Positions 29,361 through 38,162 of a stretch of 64,000 bases of DNA are shown here, in pieces. How positions within the stretch are numbered: the stretch's first letter is position 1; each line of letters starts with the position of its first letter. A model generated the notes under the pieces. The model was not told where the DNA came from and made no database searches. It saw only the letters and a program-made list of their open reading frames with translations. Made by a program: the position numbers and the translations under genes. Origin of the DNA: Alsobacter metallidurans (GTDB lineage: Bacteria; Pseudomonadota; Alphaproteobacteria; Rhizobiales; Beijerinckiaceae); NCBI RefSeq assembly GCF_014636935.1, contig NZ_BMES01000002.1:1309692-1373691 (forward strand), given 5' to 3'.

Positions 29361-30479
29361 ATGAAGAAACTGCTGTTGACCGGCATCGCGCTCGGCGCGG
29401 TGATGGCCATGTCGGGCGTCGCCAACGCACAGATCAAGATGGGCGTCGCCGGCCCGATCACCGGCCCGAACGCAGCCTTCGGCGCGCAGCTGAAGAACGG
29501 CGTCGAGCAGGCCATCGAGGACATCAACGCCAAGGGCGGCATCCTCGGCCAGAAGATCGTCCTCTCGACCGGCGACGACGTGTCGGATCCCAAGCAGGGC
29601 GTTTCGGTGGCGAACAAGTTCGTCGGCGACGGCGTCAAGTTCGTGGTCGGCCACTTCAACTCGGGCGTCACCAACCCGGCTTCGGACGTCTATCAGGAAA
29701 ACGGCATGCTGATGGTGACCCCGTCGGCCACCAACCCGAAGATCACCGAGAAGGGCATGTGGAACGTGTTCCGCACCTGCGGTCGTGACGACCAGCAGGG
29801 CGCGGTTGCGGCCGAGTACATCTCCAAGCAGCTCAAGGGCAAGAAGGTCGCGGTCGTTCACGACAAGACCACCTACGGCCAGGGCCTCGCCGACGAGACC
29901 AAGAAGGCCATGAACAAGGCCGGCGTGAAGGAAGTCCTCTACGAGGGCGTCAACACGGGCGAGAAGGACTATTCGGCCCTCGTTTCGAAGATCAAGTCTT
30001 CGGGCGCCGAGATCGTCTATTGGGGCGGCCTGCACACCGAAGGCGGCCTGATCGTGCGCCAGATGCGCGACCAGGGCGTCAAGGCCGTGCTGATGTCCGG
30101 CGACGGCATCACATCGGACGAGTTCGCGACGATCGGCGGCCCCGGCGTCGAAGGCACCCTGATGACCTTCCCGCCGGACCCGCGCCAGCGTCCGGAAGCC
30201 AAGGAGATCGTCAAGAAGTTCGAGGCGAAGAAGTTCAACCCGGAGGCGTACACGCTCTACAGCTACGCCGCCGTGCAGATCATCGCCGCCGCCGCCGAGC
30301 AGGCCAAGTCTCTCGACCCCAAGAAGGTCGCCGAGGTCATGCACTCCGGCAAGCCGTTCAAGACCGTCATCGGCGACATCGCCTATGACAAGAAGGGCGA
30401 CATCACCCGTCCGGACTACACGATGTATGTCTGGAAGAAGGGCGCCGACGGCAAGATCACCTACGTCGAGAACAAGTAA
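29361..30479 (+). CDS. Branched-chain amino acid ABC transporter substrate-binding protein
   Basis: The 372-residue periplasmic protein has a Sec signal (MKKLLLTGIALGAVMAMSG, cleavage after ANA) and the Peripla_BP_6 fold: IKMGVAGPITGPNAAFG, GVKFVVGHFNSGVTNPASDV, FRTCGRDDQQG, VVHDKTTYGQGLADE. It collects branched-chain or other amino acids for LivHMGF. It has its own 139-base leader after the small membrane protein and is closed by a strong terminator, so a separate, higher transcript is plausible. Confidence 0.94.
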   Translation: MKKLLLTGIALGAVMAMSGVANAQIKMGVAGPITGPNAAFGAQLKNGVEQAIEDINAKGGILGQKIVLSTGDDVSDPKQGVSVANKFVGDGVKFVVGHFNSGVTNPASDVYQENGMLMVTPSATNPKITEKGMWNVFRTCGRDDQQGAVAAEYISKQLKGKKVAVVHDKTTYGQGLADETKKAMNKAGVKEVLYEGVNTGEKDYSALVSKIKSSGAEIVYWGGLHTEGGLIVRQMRDQGVKAVLMSGDGITSDEFATIGGPGVEGTLMTFPPDPRQRPEAKEIVKKFEAKKFNPEAYTLYSYAAVQIIAAAAEQAKSLDPKKVAEVMHSGKPFKTVIGDIAYDKKGDITRPDYTMYVWKKGADGKITYVENK

Positions 30480-30503
30480 GCTCAGCCCCACGGCTGAGCG
30501 GAA

Positions 30504-30528
30504 GGGCGCCCCTCGGGGCGCCCTTTTT
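30504..30528 (+). terminator. Rho-independent terminator after the liv operon
   Basis: A GC stem GGGCGCCCC with its complement GGGGCGCCC closes on a tiny loop and is followed by five Ts (30524-30528), 25 bases after the stop codon. Confidence 0.9.
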
Positions 30529-30654
30529 CGTTGGGAGCGGACGTCAGCGCCCACCAGCGTTCCTCAAAACACCCGCATCGTCCGTTTTGCAAAACCCTGC
30601 CGCGGTGCTAAGGGAAGCATGCGCCAAGCGTCGATCTTTCACGAAGGCCCGCCG

Positions 30655-31668
30655 ATGTCCGACCCGCTGTCCCGCCTCCTCGCCGAACGCCGCTGTTTAC
30701 TGGCCGATGGCGCCACCGGCACCAACTATTTCGACATGGGGCTGATGTCCGGCGAGGCGCCCGAAAGCTGGCTCACCGATAGCCCCGACAAGGTGGCTGA
30801 CCTCCATCGCCGCTTCGTGGAAGCCGGCTCCGACATCATCCTCACCAACAGCTTCGGCGCGAACCGCTTCCGCCTGAAGCTGCATGGCCTGCAGGACAAC
30901 GCCGTCGAGCTGAACCGCCTCGCGGCCTCCATCGCCCGCAAGGTCGCGGACGAGGCCGGTCGCACCGTCGTGGTGGCGGGCTCCATCGGCCCCACCGGCG
31001 AGCTCTTCGAGCCGCTCGGCGCGCTCACCATGGCGAGCGCGGTGGCGGCGTTCGCCGAGCAGGCGCGCGGCTTGAAGGCAGGCGGCGCCGACGTCGCCTG
31101 GATCGAGACCATGTCGGCCCCCGAGGAGCTTGAGGCCGCCGCCCGCGGCGCCATCGAGGCCGACCTGCCCTACGTGTTCACGGCGAGCTTCGACACCGCC
31201 GGCCGCACCATGATGGGTATGACGCCCGAGGGCCTCGCCGCGCTGGCGCAGACCCTGCCGCGCAAGCCCCTCGCCTACGGGGCGAATTGCGGCATCGGCC
31301 CGGGCGATCTCGTCGCCTCCGTGCTCGCGATGAGCGGCGCGGCGCCCAGCGACGTGCTGGTGGCCAAGGGCAATTGCGGCATCCCGGTGCTGCATGGCGA
31401 CCATGTGCATTACGGCGGCACGCCGGAGTTGATGGCCGAGTACGCCCGCCTCGCGGTGGCGTCTGGCGCGCGCATCGTCGGCGGCTGTTGCGGCACGTCT
31501 CCGGCCCACATCGCGGCCATGCGGCAGGCGCTGGACACGCTGACGGCCGCCGAGCGGCCCAGCATCGAGGCCGTGGAAGCCAGCCTCGGGCCGATCACAC
31601 GCCCCAAGGCTTCGGCCGGCCGCGCCCGCTCGGGCCGTCGCGGAGCCGCCGAGACGGCCGAGGCGTGA
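30655..31668 (+). CDS. Homocysteine S-methyltransferase family protein (betaine-homocysteine type)
   Basis: The 337-residue (beta/alpha)8 enzyme has the family opening LLADGATGTNYFDMG, the TNSFGANRFRL block, and the zinc-ligand cysteines in YGANCGIG and GGCCGTSP. It should transfer a methyl group to homocysteine; betaine and S-methylmethionine are the known donors, and the BmtB-like sequence favours betaine. The last 30 residues form an Ala/Arg-rich tail. ATG 30619 would add 12 residues; ATG 30655 is preferred by the usual N-terminus. Confidence 0.85.
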   Translation: MSDPLSRLLAERRCLLADGATGTNYFDMGLMSGEAPESWLTDSPDKVADLHRRFVEAGSDIILTNSFGANRFRLKLHGLQDNAVELNRLAASIARKVADEAGRTVVVAGSIGPTGELFEPLGALTMASAVAAFAEQARGLKAGGADVAWIETMSAPEELEAAARGAIEADLPYVFTASFDTAGRTMMGMTPEGLAALAQTLPRKPLAYGANCGIGPGDLVASVLAMSGAAPSDVLVAKGNCGIPVLHGDHVHYGGTPELMAEYARLAVASGARIVGGCCGTSPAHIAAMRQALDTLTAAERPSIEAVEASLGPITRPKASAGRARSGRRGAAETAEA

Positions 31669-32129
31669 GCGGGAGCCAGGTCACGTTCCGTCGCGCCCTT
31701 GCGGCGGATGTACCCGCCATCGTGGACCTGTTGGCCGACGACGCCCTCGGAGCCGCGCGCGAGAAGCCCGGCCTGCCGCTGGATCGCCGCTACGCAGACG
31801 CCTTCGCGGCCATCGACCGCGATCCCAACCAGCTGCTCGCCGTTGTGAGCGACGGAAACGGCATCATCGGTTGCCTGCAGATCAGCTTCATCCCGGGCCT
31901 GTCGCGGCTGGGTCTCTGGCGCGGGCAGATCGAGAGCGTCCGCATAGCCGCGTCGCACCGAGGCGGCGGCCTGGGGCGGCGCATGTTCGAATGGGCCATC
32001 GAGCAATGCCGCGCGCGCGGCTGCGGCCTCGTCCAGCTCACGTCCGACAAGAGCCGCGCCGACGCGCTGCGCTTCTATGACGGGCTCGGCTTCAAGGCGA
32101 GCCACGAAGGGCTGAAGCTGGAGCTGTGA
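31665..32129 (+). CDS. GNAT family N-acetyltransferase
   Basis: The 154-residue acetyltransferase starts with GTG 31665 overlapping the methyltransferase stop (GTGA). It has the GNAT core: VTFRRALAADVPAIVDLL, IESVRIAASHRGGGLGRRMF with the acetyl-CoA loop RGGGLG, and LTSDKSRADALRFYDGLGF. The substrate is unknown. Translational coupling to the homocysteine methyltransferase suggests co-expression but does not identify it. Confidence 0.9.
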   Translation: MSGSQVTFRRALAADVPAIVDLLADDALGAAREKPGLPLDRRYADAFAAIDRDPNQLLAVVSDGNGIIGCLQISFIPGLSRLGLWRGQIESVRIAASHRGGGLGRRMFEWAIEQCRARGCGLVQLTSDKSRADALRFYDGLGFKASHEGLKLEL

Positions 32130-32858
32130 TCAGCCCAGCCGGCCCAGCGCCGGGAAGGTCTCCAAAAGCCAGAACGAGATCTCGGTGAAGGAGCCGGTGA
32201 GGAACGCGAGACCGGTCACCACCAGCAGCGCCCCCATGGCTTTTTCCACCATGCCCATGCGTTTGCGGAATCGCCGCATGAAGCCGGTGAACTGCTCCAA
32301 TCCGAAGGCTGCGAGCAGAAACGGAATGCCGAGCCCTGCCGAGTAAAAGGCCAGCAGCGTCGCCCCGCGCAGGGCCGTGTCCTCGGTCCCGGCCACGGCC
32401 AGAATGGACGCCAGGATCGGCCCGATGCACGGCGTCCAGCCGAACGCGAAGGCAAGACCCATCACATATGCGCCCCATAGCCCGATGGGCTTCTCCACGC
32501 TCAGCCGCGCCTCGCGGTACAGCATGGCGAAGCGGAACACGCCGAGGAAGTGCAACCCCATCAGCACGATCGCGACGCCTGCCACGATTGAGAGCGTCTG
32601 GATGTATTGCCGGATGAACTGCCCCAGCACGGACGCGGTCGCGCCCAGCATCACGAACACGGTCGCGAAGCCGAGCACGAACAACAACGACGCCAGCATC
32701 ACGTCCCGCCGCGCCGCGCGCTCGCCTTCCTCGGCCAGGTCCTCGATGGTCGTGCCGGCGAGGAAGCAGAGATAGGGCGGCACCAGGGGCAGGACGCAGG
32801 GGCTGAGGAAACTGAGCAGGCCGGCGACAACGGCGGCCGGAAAGGAGACGTCGGTCAT
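32130..32858 (-). CDS. ccdA: CcdA-like cytochrome c biogenesis / thiol-disulfide membrane protein
   Basis: The 242-residue, six-helix membrane protein is of the CcdA/DsbD-transmembrane family. The paired catalytic cysteines are Cys21 in FLSPCVLPLVPPYLC and Cys144 in FGWTPCIGPIL. It moves reducing power from cytoplasmic thioredoxin to periplasmic thiol proteins, for cytochrome c maturation or similar tasks. The start at 32858 follows AAAGGAGA. It is directly convergent with the GNAT gene, the stops being adjacent. Confidence 0.92.
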   Translation of the reverse strand: MTDVSFPAAVVAGLLSFLSPCVLPLVPPYLCFLAGTTIEDLAEEGERAARRDVMLASLLFVLGFATVFVMLGATASVLGQFIRQYIQTLSIVAGVAIVLMGLHFLGVFRFAMLYREARLSVEKPIGLWGAYVMGLAFAFGWTPCIGPILASILAVAGTEDTALRGATLLAFYSAGLGIPFLLAAFGLEQFTGFMRRFRKRMGMVEKAMGALLVVTGLAFLTGSFTEISFWLLETFPALGRLG

Positions 32859-32985
32859 GCGCCCGTGTCTACGCCCTTCCCCGGCCGCGGCCAAGCCAAG
32901 GGTTGTTCCCGATGCCGTGAGCACGGCCGGCCGAACCAAAACGAGCCGACGAGAGTTGTTCCTGCACTCGGATCGGGAGCCTCAG

Positions 32986-33210
32986 ATGCGCATCACTTTC
33001 GCTGTTGTCGCCGTCGCCTTCCTCGCAACGGCCGGCTCTGCTCAGGCGGCCGGCTGCCTTTCCGGCGCCGTGGTGGGCGGCGTCGCCGGTCATGTGGCCG
33101 GCCACGGCAAGCTCGGCGCCGTCGCCGGCTGCGCCATCGGCCACCACAAGGCCAAGAAGCAGAAGCGCGAGGAGCAGCAGCGCAACCAGCAGCAGCAGCC
33201 GCAGGGCTAA
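32986..33210 (+). CDS. Small exported glycine-rich protein
   Basis: The 74-residue protein has a Sec signal (MRITFAVVAVAFLATAGS, cleavage near AQAA), a short glycine/alanine segment GAVVGGVAGHVAGHGKLGAV resembling a glycine zipper, two cysteines, and a very charged tail KAKKQKREEQQRNQQQQPQG. GGGAGC lies seven bases before the ATG. Glycine-zipper proteins of this size are often envelope or outer-membrane associated. I do not recognise a named family. Confidence 0.7.
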   Translation: MRITFAVVAVAFLATAGSAQAAGCLSGAVVGGVAGHVAGHGKLGAVAGCAIGHHKAKKQKREEQQRNQQQQPQG

Positions 33211-33287
33211 GCTTAACCGACGAGGAGCGTAGCGGCTCAGGCCGTCGCGCCCTTGCTTCCGGGCGGCGTTGTCCCAACACTGCGCCC

Positions 33288-34292
33288 ATGCGCAATCTCA
33301 TCACAGATGTCCCTGGCGTCCTCGTCGGCAACGCCCATGATGCGGCGGTCGCCAGCGGCGTCTCCGCGATCCTGTTAGAAGCGCCGGCGCCGGCGAGCTA
33401 CGCCGCCCATGGCGGCGCGCCGGGCGTCCGCGACACGGCGCTGCTCGAGCCTGACAAGACAGTCGAAGCCATTGACGCCATCGTGCTGTCGGGCGGCTCC
33501 GCCTTTGGGCTGGATGCGGCCGGCGGCGTCCAGGCCGTACTGGCCGAGCGCGGACGCGGGTTCCGCATCCGCGACCTCACGGTGCCGATCGTCCCGCAAG
33601 CCATCCTGTTCGATCTCGCCAATGGCGGTGACAAGCATTGGGGCCGCAAGCCGCCCTATTTCGAGCTCGGCATCGCGGCCTGCGAGGCCGCTCGTGCCGA
33701 TTTCGCGCTTGGAACGCACGGCGCTGGCTTCGGAGCGACAACCGCAACCCTCAAAGGCGGGCTGGGCTCGGCCAGCACGGTGACGCCGTCCGGCTACACG
33801 GTGGGGGCCATCGTGGCCGTGAACGCTGTCGGAAGCGTCACGATCGGCGACGGACCACAGTTCTGGGCCGCGCCTTACGAGGAGAACGGCGAGTTCGGCG
33901 GCCTCGGCCAGCCTGTCCGCGTCACGCGTGAAGCGCTTCGATTGCGCCTCAAGGGCGGGCCGGGCGAAAACACCACTATCGCGGTTGTCGCCTGCGACGC
34001 CATGCTCACCAAGGCGCAATGCAAGCGCATCGCCGTGGCGGCGCATGACGGGCTTGCCCACGCTATCCGGCCCGCGCACACGCCGCTCGACGGCGACATC
34101 GTCTTCGCGGCCGCCACCGGTCGCAGGCCCGCACCGGCCGATGCCTATGCGCTCAACGAAATTGCGGTTGCGGCTGCCGACTGCCTCGCCCGCGCAGTGT
34201 CGCGCGGCGTCTTCGAAGCGACGGCCCTGCCCTTCCCCGGCGCGCTGCCGGCCTGGAAGGACAGGTTCGGGCGCATCATGGTGACGCCCTAG
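33288..34292 (+). CDS. P1 family (DmpA/NylC-type) peptidase
   Basis: The 334-residue Ntn-type hydrolase begins NLITDVPGVLVGNA and includes AIVLSGGSAFGLDAAGGVQ and GTHGAGFGATTATLKGGLGS. The self-cleavage point is likely Asn228-Thr229 in GENTTIAVVA, where Thr229 would become the N-terminal nucleophile, as in the NylC/6-aminohexanoate hydrolase branch. Natural substrates are small amides or N-terminal residues of peptides. The start at 33288 is chosen by alignment; the open frame further upstream is unrelated. Confidence 0.88.
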   Translation: MRNLITDVPGVLVGNAHDAAVASGVSAILLEAPAPASYAAHGGAPGVRDTALLEPDKTVEAIDAIVLSGGSAFGLDAAGGVQAVLAERGRGFRIRDLTVPIVPQAILFDLANGGDKHWGRKPPYFELGIAACEAARADFALGTHGAGFGATTATLKGGLGSASTVTPSGYTVGAIVAVNAVGSVTIGDGPQFWAAPYEENGEFGGLGQPVRVTREALRLRLKGGPGENTTIAVVACDAMLTKAQCKRIAVAAHDGLAHAIRPAHTPLDGDIVFAAATGRRPAPADAYALNEIAVAAADCLARAVSRGVFEATALPFPGALPAWKDRFGRIMVTP

Positions 34293-34396
34293 AGCATCAT
34301 CCCGCCAAGTGGACAACGGTTGGTGGACAAAGATGATGCAGAAACAAATAGCTAGAGCGGACGACCTGTTGCAAACAGGTCGAAATCCGCTCTAGC
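34293..34396. repeat. Composite intergenic palindrome, possible bidirectional terminator
   Basis: The outer arms GCTAGAGCGGA (34351-34361) and TCCGCTCTAGC (34386-34396) pair perfectly. An inner hairpin GACCTGTT/AACAGGTC (34363-34370 with 34374-34381) is nested between them. A second, weaker inverted pair GAGCATCAT.../...GATGATGC lies at about 34294-34340. The two-part layout matches a roughly 100-bp intergenic element common in Hyphomicrobiales. It lies between two convergent genes and could fold in both transcripts. Confidence 0.7.
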
Positions 34397-34399
34397 GGC

Positions 34400-35641
34400 T
34401 CACAGGAAGCGCTGCGCCCGGTAGGGTTCGGGATTGGTGAAGGGCGTCTCGCCCGTCATCATCTCGGCGATCAGCCGGCCTGTGACGGCCGACAGCGTGA
34501 GGCCGTGATGGGCGTGGCCGAACGCGAACCACAGGCCCTTGTGGCGCGGCGCCTCGCCGATGATCGGCAGCATGTCGGGCGTGCAGGGCCGGGAGCCCAT
34601 CCACGGATGCGCGTCCACGGCGTCGCCGAGCGGGAACAGCTTGCGCGCCCGTGGCTCCGTCCGGGTGATCTGCACCGGGCTCGGCGGCGCGTCGCGATCG
34701 GCGAACTCGGCCCCGGTCGTGAGGCGGATCCCCCGGTCCATGGGGGCGAGCACATAGCCGTTGTCTGCGTCCAGCAGCGTGTGGTTGAGCACCGCGTTGC
34801 CGGCCGGCTTGTAATGCATGTGGTAGCCGCGCTTCACCGCCAATGGCAGGTCATAGCCAAGCGGCTTGAACACGACGTCGGACCAGGGGCCCAGCGCCGT
34901 CACGACCTCGCGGGCATGCACGACGCCCGCCTCGGTCTTCACCGTCCAGCCGGCGCCATCCTGCTGCAACGAGCGGGCGTCGCCGGCCAGCAGCGCGCCG
35001 CCGCGCTTCTCGAACAGGTGCAGGTAGGCGCGCGACAGGCCGCCCGGGTCTGAGATGCAGGCCGGGTCCTTGAAGTGGATCGCCCCGTAGGCGTCCTCGG
35101 TCAGGTGCGGTTCGCGCTCGCGCAGGCCCTTGCCGTCCAGGAACTCGAACTTGAGCCCGAAGGGCGTCAGCCGCTTGGCGTCCTCGGCGGCCGCCTTGTA
35201 CTTGGACTCACCGCGGAACATCTTGATCCAGCCGGTGCGCCGCATGAGGTGCTCGGCGCCGGCGGCGGCGATCAACGGCTCGTGCTCGGCGAGGCACCGC
35301 TCGATCAGCGGCAACGACGCCCGCATGGCCGCCATGTGGCCGGCCGGCGACGAATTCCACCAGTAGCGCGCCAGCCACGGCGCGATCTTGGGCAGGTAGG
35401 ACAGGTGGTAATAGGCTTCCGGCGTCTGGTTCAGCCCGTAACGAATGAGATCGCTGAGCTTGCGCGGGAACGCATAGGGAAAGATCGAGGCCCGCTCGAT
35501 GATCCCCGCATTGCCGAAGCTCGTGCCTTCGCCCGCGCCGGCGCGGTCGACGATGGCCACCGAGCGGCCTTTTTCCTGGATTTTCAGGGCCGTCGCGAGA
35601 CCAACGATCCCGGCGCCCAACACCACGACATCGCGCTGCAT
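34400..35641 (-). CDS. FAD-dependent D-amino-acid dehydrogenase (DadA-like)
   Basis: The 413-residue flavoprotein has the dinucleotide fold VVVLGAGIVGLATALKIQEK, the GEGTSFGNAGIIE block and the C-terminal MGSRPCTPDMLPIIGEA then FAFGHAHHGLTLSAVTG. It should oxidatively deaminate D-amino acids. It resembles the flavoprotein at 22017-23249 in layout, yet sits alone without hydroxyproline genes, so its substrate may differ. GGAAGAA precedes the ATG. It diverges from the BASS transporter gene across 256 bases. Confidence 0.87.
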   Translation of the reverse strand: MQRDVVVLGAGIVGLATALKIQEKGRSVAIVDRAGAGEGTSFGNAGIIERASIFPYAFPRKLSDLIRYGLNQTPEAYYHLSYLPKIAPWLARYWWNSSPAGHMAAMRASLPLIERCLAEHEPLIAAAGAEHLMRRTGWIKMFRGESKYKAAAEDAKRLTPFGLKFEFLDGKGLREREPHLTEDAYGAIHFKDPACISDPGGLSRAYLHLFEKRGGALLAGDARSLQQDGAGWTVKTEAGVVHAREVVTALGPWSDVVFKPLGYDLPLAVKRGYHMHYKPAGNAVLNHTLLDADNGYVLAPMDRGIRLTTGAEFADRDAPPSPVQITRTEPRARKLFPLGDAVDAHPWMGSRPCTPDMLPIIGEAPRHKGLWFAFGHAHHGLTLSAVTGRLIAEMMTGETPFTNPEPYRAQRFL

Positions 35642-35897
35642 TGCTTCTTCCGCCGCCCCATGCTCGATTGCCGGGAGTTTAGGGCCTGCACCCGCCGTCT
35701 CCCACTCCGAACGTCACGCCAGCAAGGATCGCGCCGCTCGCCTCGCGACGCAATCTAACGACATTTCCAAGAAGGTGCTGCATCATTGGCGTGAACCTAA
35801 GGCAAGTTGCACAATTGCAGAGCGTCGTCCTCTCCTTTGGCGGTGAATTCTGCCGCTCCCGCCAATCCTGCCCCCTGACGTCCATGCGATCCGCCCG

Positions 35898-36875
35898 ATG
35901 ACCCCCGCTTTCGCCTCCCTTTCCCGCGCGCTCGCCACAATGGGCCGCTATGGCACCCTGGGCTTCGCGATTTCGATCTTCGTCGGCCTCGCGTTGCCGG
36001 GGCTCGCCTCCACGATGCGGCCTGTTCTGCCGTTCTCAATCTTCGTGTTCGTGGTCCTGACTTTCGCGCGCGCCGACCTCGCGGGCGTGCGGCGTGCGCT
36101 GAAGCAACCCGGGCGGGTCGCGCTGTCCTGGCTGTGGGTGACCGCCGCCATGCCCGTGATGGTGCTGATCGCGCTTGCGGTGGTCGGGCGGGCCGCGGTC
36201 GATCCCGGGTTGCTGCTTGGCCTGGCGCTGGTCGCCGCATCCCCGCCTCTGATGGGCTTTGCCGCCTATACATCGCTGCTGGGCATGGACAACAGCGTTC
36301 CGGTCGCTCTGCTGGTGCTCACCATGGCGGTGACGCCGCTGGTCTCGCCTCCGCTCGCCACCCTGGTTGCCGGCGCCGTGGTGCCGCTCGATCCCGCGGT
36401 GCTCAGCCTGCGGCTGCTGTGGATGCTGGGCGGCGCATTCCTGGGCGCCTTCGCGCTGCGACGCCTGGTCGGGCCAGCCCGCATCGCCGCCCTGAAGCAC
36501 GAGTTCGACGGCGTCTTCGTCGTGCTTTATCTGGTCTTCGCCATTGCGGCGATGGACGGCGTAATCGCGGCGGCGCTCGCGTCGCCCGCCAAGGTGGCGC
36601 TCTATCTCGTGGTGGCGACACTCACCTGCGTCACCGGTCTGGCCGTCACGATGCTGGTCCTGTGGCGTCTCGGACGCCCCGACTCGTTCGTGCTCGGCCT
36701 CGGCTCCGGCATGCGCAACACCGGGCTCCTGATCGTCGCCATGGGAGCCGCCTGCCCGCCCGATACGTACCTGTTCTTCTCGCTGCTGCAGTTTCCGATC
36801 TACTGCGCGCCGCTGGCGGTCGCCCCGCTGGCCAAGTGGGTCCGAAACGCGTCAGCTCCGGCGCCCGCGTCGTAG
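35898..36875 (+). CDS. Bile acid:sodium symporter (BASS) family transporter
   Basis: The 325-residue membrane protein has about nine to ten hydrophobic helices. The family region near the end reads LGLGSGMRNTGLLIVAMGAA and then YLFFSLLQFPIY, as in BASS/ACR3-like transporters. Known substrates of the superfamily include bile acids, pyruvate, pantoate and arsenite; none can be assigned. Its last 76 bases overlap the convergent coiled-coil gene on the minus strand. Confidence 0.82.
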   Translation: MTPAFASLSRALATMGRYGTLGFAISIFVGLALPGLASTMRPVLPFSIFVFVVLTFARADLAGVRRALKQPGRVALSWLWVTAAMPVMVLIALAVVGRAAVDPGLLLGLALVAASPPLMGFAAYTSLLGMDNSVPVALLVLTMAVTPLVSPPLATLVAGAVVPLDPAVLSLRLLWMLGGAFLGAFALRRLVGPARIAALKHEFDGVFVVLYLVFAIAAMDGVIAAALASPAKVALYLVVATLTCVTGLAVTMLVLWRLGRPDSFVLGLGSGMRNTGLLIVAMGAACPPDTYLFFSLLQFPIYCAPLAVAPLAKWVRNASAPAPAS

Positions 36876-37345
36876 CGCTCGCCCAGCTCCTGGGCGACCA
36901 GGTCGTGCGCGCCGTTCTCCATGGCGCGCTGGATGCGCCGCAGCCAGGCTTCGGCGTGCTGCTGACGCACTGCCGCGTCGCGGATGTTCTCATGAGCGGC
37001 CCGGATGCCGTCGATCGCCCCCTGGATCGCTTCCTCCACCATCGCGATGGCGGCGGTAGTGGCGTCGACCCGCGCCTCGGCGCGCATGGCGGCGTGCTCC
37101 ACCGCGCTGATCTTCTGGAGCGAGTTTCGCCTCTCGTCGTCCAGCGCTGCGCGCAGGTCCCGCAGCCGCTCTTCGGCTTCGGACAGAAGTCGCCGACGCG
37201 CGCGCATCCGCTCCGTCGCGTGGTGCGTCAGGCTGAGCGTTGACGCCCAGGCTCCGGTCGGGTCGTCGCCGCCGTCGGCCGTCCGTTCGCTCGGAAACGG
37301 GACAACCACGCGGTGTTCGCTTGGCGGGAGCGGCGGGCTGTGCAT
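36800..37345 (-). CDS. Small coiled-coil protein A of a three-member paralogous family
   Basis: The 181-residue protein has no signal or membrane segment and is almost entirely helical with heptad-like spacing. Two tryptophan motifs frame the coiled coil: GAWASTLSLTHHA (Trp33) and AEAWLRRIQRAM (Trp134). Proteins C and D on the other side of the divergent gap carry the same two motifs, and the Trp-Trp distance of 101 residues is identical in D. ATG 37345 is preceded by CGGGGA; GTG/ATG codons up to 37477 would add a Pro/Arg-rich extension. Its 3' end overlaps the BASS gene by 76 bases. I know no named family for it. Confidence 0.7.
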   Translation of the reverse strand: MHSPPLPPSEHRVVVPFPSERTADGGDDPTGAWASTLSLTHHATERMRARRRLLSEAEERLRDLRAALDDERRNSLQKISAVEHAAMRAEARVDATTAAIAMVEEAIQGAIDGIRAAHENIRDAAVRQQHAEAWLRRIQRAMENGAHDLVAQELGERYDAGAGADAFRTHLASGATASGAQ

Positions 37346-37568
37346 TCGGTCCCCGAACGGCTTCTCTGACGGGCGCGGCTCCAAAGATTCGCGGCCTCCA
37401 TCAGGTCGACATCCGGTAAGGCCGGTGTCAACACGATCAGGGCCAGCAATCGCGGCGCGCCGGCTCATCATCCACAATCAGAATTGCGGTTTCCAGCCAC
37501 AAGAATTGATAAGTGTAAAAAACAACATCATGCTCTTCGGCAGGTGAGTCGCACCGCGGAGCGGCCTG

Positions 37569-38114
37569 ATGGCGCAATGGACCTTGATCGACAGGCAACT
37601 TGGCAAGATCTGGAGCCGCAAGCGGCCAGCGCCGACCCCGGCGTTGGACGTCGTAGGCGAGCAGGCCGAAACGGTTCGCCTGAGCATCGCCTCGATGGAG
37701 GCGCGGCTTGACGAACTGAAGAGCCTGTCCACCGATTTCGCCCGGCTCGTGCGGCCGATGGACGACTTCCTCGATCGACACCCTCAGTTGCAGGCCCGCC
37801 TCGCCGAAGCGGAGGCTGGGCTCCAACGCGAGTTGCAGCTCGGCCGTGACCTGCGCCGCGAACGCGACGAGGCTGCCGCTGCGGCTCTTAAGGCCACGGA
37901 CGAAGCCGCCCAGAGCGCCGCCGCCTTGGCGCGGCAACAAGCGCTGGCCCGCGAGACCGAGGAGACGATCACCGAACTGCGGCTGGCTTTGAGCAGCCAG
38001 AGCGAGGCCGCCGAGGCGCTCCGCCGCAAAAACGACGACGAAACCGAGCGCAGCCGCGCACTGGCCGACGAATGCGGCGCGCTGCGCACGCAGACGCTTA
38101 CGCAGGGGCAGTGA
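37569..38114 (+). CDS. N-terminal half of coiled-coil protein B
   Basis: If the TGA at 38112 is real and not read through, this 181-residue protein is made. It has a short basic N-terminus, then continuous heptad-like sequence from about residue 30 to the end, rich in ELR/AQ repeats. See the 37569-39071 entry for the combined interpretation. Confidence 0.55.
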   Translation: MAQWTLIDRQLGKIWSRKRPAPTPALDVVGEQAETVRLSIASMEARLDELKSLSTDFARLVRPMDDFLDRHPQLQARLAEAEAGLQRELQLGRDLRRERDEAAAAALKATDEAAQSAAALARQQALARETEETITELRLALSSQSEAAEALRRKNDDETERSRALADECGALRTQTLTQGQ

Positions 38115-38162
38115 GTCGCCCAGCTCGAACAGCGCCTCGCCGAAGCGCAAGCGCAGGCCGCC

